Shown here piece after piece: positions 1-6,426 of a stretch of 14,977 bases of DNA. Positions within the stretch are counted from its first letter, which is position 1. The number at the start of each line of letters is the position of its first letter. A program made the translations under genes and the position numbers. Source of the DNA: Planctomycetales bacterium (GTDB lineage: Bacteria; Planctomycetota; Phycisphaerae; SM23-33); contig JAUVIQ010000054.1 in NCBI GenBank assembly GCA_030592655.1, forward strand, positions 1 to 14,977. The letters are read 5' to 3'. The notes beneath the pieces were generated by a model, which saw only the letters and a list, made by a program, of their open reading frames with translations, had not been told where the DNA came from and made no database searches.

Positions 1-617
1 GGCAAACGCGAAATAATCTTACCCAGACGGAGAAACCGTCGAAGCCTTCGGCTCAAGAGCACCGCCAGCGTAACGACCGTAACGGCCAGCACTGCCGATA
101 CGATAATGGCCGGGGTCCTGATCCGGTCGGTCCCCTCGGCGCCGACGGCGTACATTACCGCGATAACCACCGCAGGGAGCAGCACGAACTCCAACAGCCC
201 CAACGCGCGGTCAATGAACACGCTCACCAGCACCGCGATTTTGCGGTCGGTATGCTTGGCGGCGTAGTAGGCCTTGACCAAATCACCGCTGACCGCACCA
301 GGCACGACGTAGTTGAAAAACGTACCAAGAAACGTCAGGCGGACGACCTCGCGGAGAGAAATCTCTATCCTCTGAAGCCTCAAGAGATACCACCAGCGAA
401 ACGCCAGAATAAACAGCGGCGTCAGGAAGCACACGAACGCAGCGGCCAGAAGATAAGGATCAGCCTGGGTAATCGTCGTGGCAAAACCCTGACGGATTTG
501 CCCGTCCGGGCCGACATAATCGCTCCAGTGAACCTTGCGAATCACCATCACCAGTAAAGCCGCTGCGACGAGCAACTTGACGGTAAGGATTATTATCTTT
601 CGAGATTTTTTCTTCAT
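1..617 (-). CDS. Lysylphosphatidylglycerol synthase TM-region / flippase-like membrane protein, C-terminus cut by window edge
   Basis: Reading the minus strand from the ATG at 617-615 gives 205 open codons running off the left edge. Seen: an N-terminal basic stretch (MKKKSRK), then hydrophobic segments at about residues 8-26, 55-73, 132-156 and 168-188. Between the second and third lies LGTFFNYVVPGAVSGD (97-112), followed by SVFIDRALGLLE (132-143). The FFN-x-x-x-PG-x-x-(S/G)GD pattern and the later (E/D)R-x-x-G pattern are characteristic of the LPG_synthase_TM family (formerly UPF0104; AglD/MprF flippase-type domain). Members are usually about 300-340 aa, so roughly a third is missing. The family is linked to lipid or lipid-linked glycan translocation, but substrates vary and none can be assigned here. 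No strong Shine-Dalgarno is visible before the ATG; a promoter 30-60 nt upstream supports the start region. The gene is divergent from the protease gene. Confidence 0.85.
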   Translation of the reverse strand, partial: MKKKSRKIIILTVKLLVAAALLVMVIRKVHWSDYVGPDGQIRQGFATTITQADPYLLAAAFVCFLTPLFILAFRWWYLLRLQRIEISLREVVRLTFLGTFFNYVVPGAVSGDLVKAYYAAKHTDRKIAVLVSVFIDRALGLLEFVLLPAVVIAVMYAVGAEGTDRIRTPAIIVSAVLAVTVVTLAVLLSRRLRRFLRLGKIISRL

Positions 618-653
618 TGAGGTTACGCCGACAAAGAAATCGAATTCGGCGAT

Positions 654-682
654 ATTATCCGCGCACCGACATCGTAACGCAA
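654..682 (-). promoter_or_regulatory. Sigma70-like promoter for the flippase-like gene
   Basis: On the minus strand, TTGCGT (682-677) is followed after exactly 17 nt by GATAAT (659-654). This would start transcription near 647 and leave a leader of about 30 nt before the ATG at 617. Each hexamer is close to the TTGACA/TATAAT consensus and the spacing is ideal. Not tested experimentally; strength unknown. Confidence 0.5.
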
Positions 683-960
683 CTATTGCGCAAGTGGTGT
701 AACTAATTGTGTGCAAGTTCATGTATTCCTTTCTGTCAGTAGGCAGGGAGGTTGACCGTGTTATCCGGCTGAAACGCAGGCGAGCCGGAGCGGACACCAC
801 GCTCCGCAAATCTCCTCGAAAAAAATCTCATATTTTCAGATGCATCTTCTTTTTCTCGCGGTTAAAGCATAGAAAGTGCGATAATATCTTTATAGTCGGT
901 AAATTCCGCTGTGCTGTATTCAGGCAGATGCTCGGCAATATGGATTTTACCGCGGAAAGA

Positions 961-966
961 AGGTGG
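961..966 (+). promoter_or_regulatory. Ribosome binding site fixing the protease start
   Basis: AGGTGG, preceded by AGA, lies 6 nt before the ATG at 973. It selects this ATG over in-frame start codons further upstream, and the protein then begins with a signal-peptide-like sequence. Confidence 0.7.
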
Positions 967-972
967 TTTTCG

Positions 973-2565
973 ATGCGTTTGCTGACGAAATCGTATTTGC
1001 GTCCGATTATGGCAACGTTGTTGCTCGCAGGGTTTGGGCTGACTGAGGTTTGGTCACAACAGCGAACAATCCCCACTAGCAAGAAACCGGCGGAAGTAAC
1101 GAAGACAAAGACCAGATCGCATAAAGAGCCGGTGAGTCACGCCAAGAAGCATTCTTCCCTTCAGGCCCTCTACAAGCAGGTGCGTCCCGGCATCGTAAAG
1201 GTCATTTGCGAGACCGATACGAAGGTACCTCAAACGGGCAGTGGCTTTTTCGTTTCCAAGGCCGGTCTGGTAGTTACCAATTGGCACGTGATAAGGCACA
1301 AGCACCTGTCGGGCATCCACATTGAGACAAGCGGTGGGGTGCAGATAAAAGCGAACGTGCTCCTTATAGACCAGGAGGCGGACCTGGTTATCCTTAAGCC
1401 TGCAAGCCAGACTGCCCCCCCCCACGTCTTTTCAGGACGTCCGGTGAACGATGTCAAGGTCGCCGAAGCAGCGGTTACCGTCGGGCATCCCAGTAACATG
1501 CGTCTCCTGTTCAGCACCGGTGTAATAAAGGGGATACGAAGCGCCGCCGAAGTGCGGAAAGCCGTCGAGGATAAACTTTCTCTCAGGCACGGGTACAAAT
1601 ATCTGCAAACCGATGTAGGCTTCTGCCGTAGCCTCAGCGGTGGGCCTCTTCTGGACGAGAAGGGACGGGTCCTTGGTGTTATTACAATTGGGATGCCGGC
1701 AAGCCAGGTTGGTTTTGCGATCGAATGGCAGGCAGTGGCGGACCTTCTGAAAAAGGTCGATGGCGCCCGAACGATAGGTATTAACGAGATCGCTCGGCGA
1801 AGCGCCGGCGAACAGCGGGGACGCGATTATTTCGGGCCGGCCACAAAGGCCAAGGATATAACCCTTGCCGCCGATCTCGCCAAGCGGAACATCTACTGCG
1901 GAAAGTGTCGCGGGACCGGTGTAATAGAGAAAAAAACAAAGGTCAAGAAGAGGGAGCGGCGAAAGGTCTTCGTAACAGGATTAGGAACTAAACCACACTA
2001 CCGCTACAAGTGGGTAACTGTTACCGTAATCAAGAAAGTTCAGAAAGTTTGCCCTATGTGCATGGGGCATGGTATCAGCTCGCAGGCCGACAAGTTGTAC
2101 AAGCGACTGTGCGATCTGGTTGGCACAATGTCCAGGGTGAATGGGGCCGGCAAGCAGATATCTATCGCGTGGAGCAAGGGAGTTCAGACCCTACAGGAAT
2201 CCGCGTTTGACAACATCTGGTACGCAGGCGATCTGACGAAGCAGGCCACGGGAACGCTGAGCGCTCCGCAGAAACACTTGGGAGAGACGATAGTTTTTAT
2301 AGGCAAGTTGCAGGCCGCTAAACTGACGCAAGACGCCTCGCACCTCATGGTTGTCGTTTACGGCGTCGAACGACCCGTTTACGTGTGGTGTCCGAGCGGT
2401 ATTACCGCCTTGGAGGGGCAGTGGTGTCAAGTGGCCGGCGTAATCGGAGGCCTTATCGAAAACACACCGGTGGTCATTGCCGTGGACGTCAGTGGTCTGA
2501 ATGTGAACCCGAAACTCATTCCGCTCGAAGAGCCGAAGCCGAAGCCCCGTTACCGGCGCCGGTAA
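973..2565 (+). CDS. Secreted trypsin-like serine protease with DnaJ-type CxxCxGxG motif pair
   Basis: A 530-aa protein starting at the ATG behind AGGTGG. Residues 1-30 look like a signal peptide or anchor (basic start, hydrophobic MATLLLAGFG core), followed by a Lys/Thr/Ser-rich linker to about 60. The protease domain spans about 65-262: TGSGFFVSKAGLVVTNWHV carries the catalytic His105, EADLVIL carries Asp137, and LSGGPLLDEKGRVLG carries Ser222. This is the chymotrypsin/HtrA-like pattern, without a PDZ domain. The residue two before Ser222 is Ser, where relatives have Gly (GNSGGP). Residues 309-316 (CGKCRGTG) and 360-367 (CPMCMGHG) match DnaJ-type zinc-binding repeats and are separated by a basic, aromatic stretch. 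The C-terminal part (about 430-505) is beta-rich and may be OB-fold-like, which is inference. The likely location is periplasmic or envelope; the substrate is unknown. A run of nine C lies at 1415-1423. The stop codon sits inside a palindrome. Confidence 0.82.
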   Translation: MRLLTKSYLRPIMATLLLAGFGLTEVWSQQRTIPTSKKPAEVTKTKTRSHKEPVSHAKKHSSLQALYKQVRPGIVKVICETDTKVPQTGSGFFVSKAGLVVTNWHVIRHKHLSGIHIETSGGVQIKANVLLIDQEADLVILKPASQTAPPHVFSGRPVNDVKVAEAAVTVGHPSNMRLLFSTGVIKGIRSAAEVRKAVEDKLSLRHGYKYLQTDVGFCRSLSGGPLLDEKGRVLGVITIGMPASQVGFAIEWQAVADLLKKVDGARTIGINEIARRSAGEQRGRDYFGPATKAKDITLAADLAKRNIYCGKCRGTGVIEKKTKVKKRERRKVFVTGLGTKPHYRYKWVTVTVIKKVQKVCPMCMGHGISSQADKLYKRLCDLVGTMSRVNGAGKQISIAWSKGVQTLQESAFDNIWYAGDLTKQATGTLSAPQKHLGETIVFIGKLQAAKLTQDASHLMVVVYGVERPVYVWCPSGITALEGQWCQVAGVIGGLIENTPVVIAVDVSGLNVNPKLIPLEEPKPKPRYRRR

Positions 2566-2568
2566 CGG
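2547..2568. repeat. Perfect 22-bp palindrome overlapping the protease stop codon
   Basis: Two 11-nt arms, CCGTTACCGGC (2547-2557) and its exact reverse complement (2558-2568), meet with no loop. The protease TAA (2563-2565) lies in the right arm. The 9-mer GTTACCGGC appears again in direct orientation at 2617-2625, inside a second small stem (GCCGG 2611-2615 with CCGGC 2621-2625). No T-run follows, so an intrinsic terminator is unlikely. A dyad operator or an mRNA 3'-end hairpin are alternatives. Confidence 0.6.
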
Positions 2569-2685
2569 ATATTCGTGGTCGCCCCAAGGCTCGAAAGTGC
2601 CTGAAAAACCGCCGGCGTTACCGGCCCATACATGCATGTAAAAAACCGTTTGCTACGGGCTTGCAGTGCAGGCGACAATTGTATT

Positions 2686-3525
2686 GTGAAAATCACGCGG
2701 AGAAGGTTTTTGAAGTTGGCGGCTGGGACGGCGGCGGCAGCGGCGATCGGCAGTGTGATAGATGCTTTTGCCGTCGAGCCGAAATGGATAAAGATTACAA
2801 ATCCGGTCGTGCAAATCCCCAACCTCCCGTCGGCGTGGGACGGCGTGCGAATCGCACAACTGACCGACATCCACGTCGGGCGATTGATAGACCTTGATTA
2901 CGTTCGAAAAGTCGTCGAAAAGACCGACGCCGCCAAGCCCGACGTGATCGTCTTAACCGGCGACTATGTCAGCCGGACCGACGCCATTGACGACAACCTC
3001 GCCGAGTCGCTTGGCCGGCTCTCGGCCCCGCACGGAAAATTCGCCGTACTCGGAAACCACGACCACTGGACCGATCCCGCTGCTGTGCGGTCGGTCTTAA
3101 CCAAGGCCGGCATCACCGACCTGACCAACCGGAATACAATCCTGAACCGTAAAGATGCGAGCCTATGCCTTGCCGGTGTGGATGATTTATGGGAAGGCCG
3201 GCAGGACCTCACCGGTGCCCTAGCGGGCGTGGACGAGTCCGTGCCGCGAATCCTGCTGTGTCATAATCCTGATTACGCCGAGCAGATGCCGGCGAGTCCG
3301 AGGGTTGATCTGATGCTCTGCGGGCACTCGCACGGGGGGCAGTTCAAGATACCCTTCGGACCGCGACCTAGGCTGCCCATCCAGCACGCTAAATACGCCG
3401 CCGGTCTGGCATCAGGCCCACACTGCCGGGTCTATACCTCCGTCGGGCTGGGAATGATCGGAATCCCCATCCGCTTCAACTGTCGGCCTGAACTGACAAT
3501 AATTACATTGCGGCGACAGGTTTAA
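2686..3525 (+). CDS. Tat-exported metallophosphoesterase (YkuE/YaeI type)
   Basis: A calcineurin-like phosphoesterase of 279 aa if started at GTG 2686. I chose this start because it places the twin-arginine motif TRRRFLKL at residues 4-11, followed by an Ala-rich hydrophobic stretch (LAAGTAAAAAIG), a classic Tat signal. An upstream in-frame ATG at 2632 would add 18 residues and has no visible ribosome binding site. Metal-binding motifs appear in order: LTDIHVG (Asp61, His63), LTGDYVS (Asp93), GNHDHW (Asn124, His125), CHNPD (His193) and GHSHGGQ (His214, His216). The HGGQ ending is typical of the YkuE/YaeI group, in which some members act on UDP-2,3-diacylglucosamine-like lipids; the substrate here is unknown. 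Export suggests action on the outer face of the cytoplasmic membrane. It lies 120 nt after the protease and 74 nt before the Nfu gene, which has its own promoter. Confidence 0.88.
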   Translation: MKITRRRFLKLAAGTAAAAAIGSVIDAFAVEPKWIKITNPVVQIPNLPSAWDGVRIAQLTDIHVGRLIDLDYVRKVVEKTDAAKPDVIVLTGDYVSRTDAIDDNLAESLGRLSAPHGKFAVLGNHDHWTDPAAVRSVLTKAGITDLTNRNTILNRKDASLCLAGVDDLWEGRQDLTGALAGVDESVPRILLCHNPDYAEQMPASPRVDLMLCGHSHGGQFKIPFGPRPRLPIQHAKYAAGLASGPHCRVYTSVGLGMIGIPIRFNCRPELTIITLRRQV

Positions 3526-3526
3526 A

Positions 3527-3554
3527 TTGCCAAGGTATAAGTAACCAATATAAT
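3527..3554 (+). promoter_or_regulatory. Sigma70-like promoter of the Nfu gene
   Basis: TTGCCA (3527-3532), a 16-nt spacer and a perfect TATAAT (3549-3554). This predicts a start near 3561 and a leader of about 39 nt to the ATG at 3600. The -35 begins 2 nt after the phosphoesterase stop codon. It is the best promoter match I found in the window. Confidence 0.65.
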
Positions 3555-3599
3555 AGATCGCGTCGGGCTTAGAAGCGCCCGTTCAGGAGAGATTTTTAA

Positions 3600-3857
3600 A
3601 TGACCGAGCAAGAGCAGAACCAGCCAACGTTGACCGAACGAGTCAAGGATGTAATCGAGCAGATTCGCCCGCCGATCCAGGCTGACGGCGGCGACATTGA
3701 ACTTGTCGATATAGACCCTTCCGGCGGTAAGGTCTCCATCCGCTTCCAGGGCGCATGTAGAGGCTGCCCGATGGCGGCGATGACGCTGAAAATGGGCGTC
3801 GAGAAACATATGAAGGAACTGGTCCCCGAAATTTCCGAAGTAGTGGCAGTAGATTAA
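3600..3857 (+). CDS. NifU-like C-terminal (Nfu) domain iron-sulfur protein
   Basis: An 85-aa protein with a strong Shine-Dalgarno (AGGAGAG, 3585-3591) 8 nt before the ATG. Residues 12-85 match the Nfu domain: VKDVIEQIRPPIQADGGDIE (16-35) followed by the CxxC cluster ligand motif GACRGCPMA (Cys53, Cys56), then the usual MTLKMGVEKHMKE helix. Stand-alone Nfu proteins of this size bind a [4Fe-4S] cluster, typically between two subunits, and deliver it to apo-proteins in the cytoplasm. It appears to be monocistronic: own promoter upstream, and an inverted-repeat element starting 1 nt after its TAA. No other Fe-S assembly gene (iscS, sufBCD) is in the window. Confidence 0.93.
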   Translation: MTEQEQNQPTLTERVKDVIEQIRPPIQADGGDIELVDIDPSGGKVSIRFQGACRGCPMAAMTLKMGVEKHMKELVPEISEVVAVD

Positions 3858-3858
3858 A

Positions 3859-3997
3859 AGATAGGGACCAGGGACTTGGGATTAGGGACTTGGCAAAAAA
3901 CAAAAAAGCAAAAAACAGAAGAATGGCCGGACTAGCCTGGAGAATCGGGACTTCTGTTTTTGCCAAGTCCCAATTCCCAATTCCCTAGTCCCTGTCT
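3859..3997. repeat. Degenerate AGGGACT-type inverted repeat element after the Nfu gene
   Basis: The left arm (3859-3894) and the reverse complement of the right arm (3962-3997) are both about 36 nt and agree at all but about five positions, sharing AGA-x-AGGGAC-x-AGGGA and GGGACTTGGC. The pairing continues with CAGAAG (3916-3921) against CTTCTG (3951-3956), across an A-rich bulge at 3894-3915. The loop is about 29 nt (3922-3950). A T-run (4004-4010) lies 6 nt beyond the right arm, so the structure could also end Nfu transcription. It is built from imperfect repeats of AGGGACT, TTGGGA and similar units. No ORF is present. The same repeat occurs at 5187-5229. Confidence 0.75.
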
Positions 3998-4069
3998 GTT
4001 ACCTTTTTTTCCGAAACTTCCGCCTCCCGCACTCATTTAACAAACATATGGTGCATATCAGGTGCGGAT

Positions 4070-4090
4070 TGTGCGCATTTGGCGCGCACA
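4070..4090. promoter_or_regulatory. 7-7-7 inverted repeat in the moxR leader
   Basis: TGTGCGC (4070-4076), a 7-nt spacer and the perfect reverse complement GCGCACA (4084-4090), ending 31 nt before the moxR ATG. It is a candidate operator or leader hairpin for the MoxR cluster. I could not find a convincing -35/-10 pair nearby, so its relation to a promoter is unknown. Confidence 0.35.
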
Positions 4091-4121
4091 TCGGCCATTA
4101 TATTGAAGGGAGTTATTTTTT

Positions 4122-5186
4122 ATGACTGAAAAGAAGAAGGGTAAATCCGACACACCGGCAACAGCGCCGGCGGCTGTTGACGGCGACGACATCCAGGCAG
4201 TCAAACACCTCAACGAATCGTACAGGAAGTTGACCGGGATGCTTTCCCGCGTCATCGTCGGGCAGAACGATGTCATCGAGCAGGTGCTTGTGTCGATGTT
4301 CTGTCGGGGCCATGCCCTGCTGGTGGGCGTTCCGGGACTGGCCAAGACGCTGCTGATCTCGACCATCGCGCAGGTGCTGCACCTGTCGTTCAAGCGGATC
4401 CAGTTCACGCCGGACCTTATGCCCTCGGACATCACCGGAACCGACGTACTGGAAGAGGACCACACCACAGGCAAGCGGGTATACCGCGTTGTACATGGGC
4501 CTTTGTTCGCCAATATGATCCTTGCCGACGAGATTAACCGCACGCCGCCAAAGACCCAGGCAGCCTTTCTCGAGGCCATGCAGGAGCGGCACGTTACCGT
4601 CGGCGAGGAAACTTATCACCTGCCTGACCCGTTCTTCGTCCTGGCTACGCAGAACCCGATCGAGCAGGAAGGAACCTACCCGCTTCCCGAAGCGCAACTC
4701 GACCGCTTCATGTTCATGATCATGGTCGATTACCCGACCGCCGAAGAGGAAGTCCAGATAATGAAGCAGGTTACAAGCGCATACGAAGCCAAGTTGGAAG
4801 TGGCGCTGACGAGCGAGGATATTCTGCGTTTGCAGGATATTGTCCGTCGCGTTCCTGTGGCTGACCATGTTTTTCAGTATGCGCGGGATTTGGCGCGTGC
4901 GTCCCGCCCAGCCGAGTCCGAAGCGCCCGATTTCATCAATGAACTGGTCAACTGGGGCGCAGGCCCGCGAGCGGGGATTTACATGATCCTCGCCGGAAAG
5001 GCAAGGGCGATCCTTCACGGGCGATACCATGTAACCACCGACGACATTCGCGCGGTGGCTCCGCCGGTGCTGAGGCATCGAATTATCACGACCTTCAACG
5101 CCGAAGCCGCCGGAGTTACCAGCGACGAAATCGTACAGCGACTACTGACCGAAATCAGACCGGCAGTAGAGGAACAAGTAGCGTAA
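4122..5186 (+). CDS. moxR: MoxR-family AAA+ ATPase
   Basis: A 354-aa protein with Shine-Dalgarno AAGGGAG (4106-4112) 9 nt before the ATG. Motifs in order: Walker A GVPGLAKT (69-76, Lys75), Walker B MILADEINR (132-140, Asp136, Glu137), sensor 1 in FVLATQNP (Asn178), then EQEGTYPLPEAQLDRF (181-196), the MoxR signature, and the sensor 2 region GAGPRAG (279-285, Arg283). Residues 1-25 are a charged and Ala/Pro-rich extension. MoxR ATPases are cytoplasmic oligomeric chaperone-like enzymes that act on VWA-domain partners. Four further genes follow in the same direction, beginning with a DUF58 protein, the standard partner arrangement. The stop codon abuts a repeat (5187-5229), leaving a 61-nt gap to the DUF58 gene, where such pairs are often tightly spaced. 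Confidence 0.95.
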   Translation: MTEKKKGKSDTPATAPAAVDGDDIQAVKHLNESYRKLTGMLSRVIVGQNDVIEQVLVSMFCRGHALLVGVPGLAKTLLISTIAQVLHLSFKRIQFTPDLMPSDITGTDVLEEDHTTGKRVYRVVHGPLFANMILADEINRTPPKTQAAFLEAMQERHVTVGEETYHLPDPFFVLATQNPIEQEGTYPLPEAQLDRFMFMIMVDYPTAEEEVQIMKQVTSAYEAKLEVALTSEDILRLQDIVRRVPVADHVFQYARDLARASRPAESEAPDFINELVNWGAGPRAGIYMILAGKARAILHGRYHVTTDDIRAVAPPVLRHRIITTFNAEAAGVTSDEIVQRLLTEIRPAVEEQVA

Positions 5187-5229
5187 AGACAGGGACTAGG
5201 GACTAGGGTCTAGGGACTTGGGACTAGGC
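5187..5229. repeat. Second copy of the AGGGACT-type repeat, between moxR and the DUF58 gene
   Basis: Starts at the base directly after the moxR TAA and consists of imperfect tandem units AGGGACT / AGGGTCT / TTGGGACT. Its first 16 nt (5187-5202, AGACAGGGACTAGGGA) match exactly the reverse complement of 3982-3997. No inverted partner is present here, so it is a single arm. It sits inside the MoxR operon and extends the DUF58 reading frame upstream to a TTG at 5218, which I reject as a start. Confidence 0.75.
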
Positions 5230-5247
5230 AACGGACAACCTGAATAT

Positions 5248-6159
5248 ATGTCGCTTCTGGACGGCGAGGCGCTTGCGAAGATGCAGCGGCTTGAACTTAT
5301 CGCGCGGGGCGTGGTTGAGGGTTTTGTTTCAGGGCGGCACAAAAGTCCCTACAAGGGTTTCAGCGTCGAGTTCGCCGAGCACCGCGAGTACGTCCCCGGC
5401 GACAACATCCGCGACCTGGATTGGCGTCTCTTCGGACGGTCCGACCGGTACTGCATCAAGCAGTACATCGAGGAGACGAATCTGAGGGCGTCAATCCTGC
5501 TGGATGCCTCCGGATCGATGAAATACACCGGAAATATGGCTGCGAAGCATAACGGACAGTTGTTGAGCAAGTTTCAGTACGCTCAATTTCTTGCGTCCTC
5601 GCTGGCGCATCTGATGATTCACCAGCAGGACGCCGTGGGGTTGGCGACGTTCGACACGTCGCTTCGTCGTTACATTCCCGCCCGAAGCCGGGCCAGCCAC
5701 CTCCGCGTAATCCTGGCGGAACTCGCCGGTACCGAGCCGGGGGAAGAAACCTCCGTCGCCGAAATTTTTCACGACCTTGCCGACCGTGTACGTCGCCGCG
5801 GACTGATCGTCATAATTTCCGACCTGTTCGACAACGTCGATGAAATACTCAACGCCCTTCACCATTTCCGTTATCGCAGGCACGAGGTTCTTCTGCTTCA
5901 CGTAATGGCCGAGGAGGAACTGACCTTCCCATTCGAGAGATGGAGCATTTTTGAGAACCTCGAACGCGCAGGACATCGTATCCCGCTGGACCCGTTGAGC
6001 CTGCGGAGCGAATACCTCGGGCGCGTTCGGGACTTCATCCGGCGGTTGGAAATCGGATGCGGACAGATGAATATCGACTACGTGCAAATGTCAACGAGAC
6101 AGAATTTTGATATAGCGCTGGCGCACTACCTCGCGCAAAGGATGAGCCGCGCTCGCTGA
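5248..6159 (+). CDS. DUF58-family VWA-like protein
   Basis: A 303-aa protein from ATG 5248. I chose this start because a TTG start at 5218 would place the first residues in repeat DNA, while family members begin close to LDGEALAKMQRLELIARG. Seen: the DUF58 core motif HREYVPGDNIRDLDWR (45-60), with GRSDRYCIKQY (63-73), then a VWA-type strand and metal site ILLDASGSM (83-91; Asp86, Ser88, Ser90), GLATFD (131-136) and GLIVIISDLFD (185-195, Asp192). No transmembrane segment is visible, so it is probably cytoplasmic. DUF58 proteins are encoded next to MoxR in many bacteria and are presumed clients or adaptors of the ATPase. The Shine-Dalgarno is weak. Downstream lies a 282-nt gap occupied by a multi-hairpin repeat element. 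Confidence 0.93.
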   Translation: MSLLDGEALAKMQRLELIARGVVEGFVSGRHKSPYKGFSVEFAEHREYVPGDNIRDLDWRLFGRSDRYCIKQYIEETNLRASILLDASGSMKYTGNMAAKHNGQLLSKFQYAQFLASSLAHLMIHQQDAVGLATFDTSLRRYIPARSRASHLRVILAELAGTEPGEETSVAEIFHDLADRVRRRGLIVIISDLFDNVDEILNALHHFRYRRHEVLLLHVMAEEELTFPFERWSIFENLERAGHRIPLDPLSLRSEYLGRVRDFIRRLEIGCGQMNIDYVQMSTRQNFDIALAHYLAQRMSRAR

Positions 6160-6212
6160 AACGCAATCGCGGCGGCATTTGGCATTGTCTGAAAAATAGA
6201 AAGTCTGTTCTG

Positions 6213-6426
6213 CTTTTAGCCCCAGCAGGGCGTCTTTCTTAGCCCCGGGCGGTAGCCCGGGGTTTGGTGAGGCGTATTTTTTCAAGCCCCTGCGGGGCGC
6301 CTTGATATTGATATTGTCGTGGGTAACAAATAAGCAAGACGCCCCTACAGGGCTGGATTTCTCGGCGGCACATTTTCCACGGGCTACCGCCCGTGGCTAA
6401 GAAAAACGCCCCGATGGGGCTAAAAG
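6213..6426. repeat. Symmetric multi-hairpin repeat element between DUF58 and BatA-type genes
   Basis: Two 50-nt arms, 6213-6262 and 6377-6426, are inverted copies differing at five positions. Each contains a perfect 8-bp stem with a 4-nt loop: CCCCGGGC/GCCCGGGG at 6243-6262 and CCACGGGC/GCCCGTGG at 6377-6396. Outside and inside these are four shorter GCCC(C)-loop-(G)GGGC hairpins at 6219-6232, 6286-6298, 6341-6353 and 6407-6420, each flanked by a GGGCGTCTT-like tail. The order hairpin-stem-hairpin, centre (TTGATATTGATATTG around 6302-6316), hairpin-stem-hairpin is mirror-symmetric. No credible ORF is present. It ends 15 nt before the next start codon. It is probably a non-autonomous repeat (REP/BIME- or MITE-like); the mobilising enzyme is not in the window. 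Confidence 0.8.

Larger units (their letters stand above)
618..972. other. Divergent intergenic region between flippase-like and protease genes
   Basis: This 355-bp stretch separates the two divergent genes. It holds the minus-strand promoter listed separately and the Shine-Dalgarno of the protease gene. An open frame continues upstream of the protease start to 709, but its translation (many Arg, Lys, Phe, Cys) looks like unselected DNA, not a leader domain. An A/T-rich patch at 879-896 (GATAAT, TATAGT) could be a -10 region for the protease gene, but I find no convincing -35 at the right spacing. Nothing else is recognisable. Confidence 0.5.

Noticed and set aside
879..896. Promoter -10 for the protease gene
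   Set aside because: GATAAT and TATAGT are present but no acceptable -35 hexamer lies 16-18 nt upstream.
709..972. Upstream extension of the protease reading frame by 88 residues
   Set aside because: The extension is Arg/Lys/Phe/Cys-rich with no domain. A Shine-Dalgarno and a signal peptide mark the ATG at 973.
2632..2685. ATG start for the phosphoesterase 18 residues upstream
   Set aside because: No ribosome binding site, and it would bury the Tat motif behind an odd leader. GTG 2686 gives a textbook Tat signal. Not excluded.
4113..5078. 321-codon minus-strand open frame opposite moxR
   Set aside because: Antisense shadow of a clear AAA+ gene. Its translation is His/Arg-rich with no motif, as expected from GC-rich third positions.
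5187..5229. CRISPR or telomere-like tandem repeat
   Set aside because: Units are degenerate, short and have no spacers. Copies occur singly and inverted between genes, which fits a dispersed intergenic repeat.
5218..5247. TTG start for the DUF58 gene
   Set aside because: The added residues are encoded by the intergenic repeat, and family members begin near the ATG at 5248.
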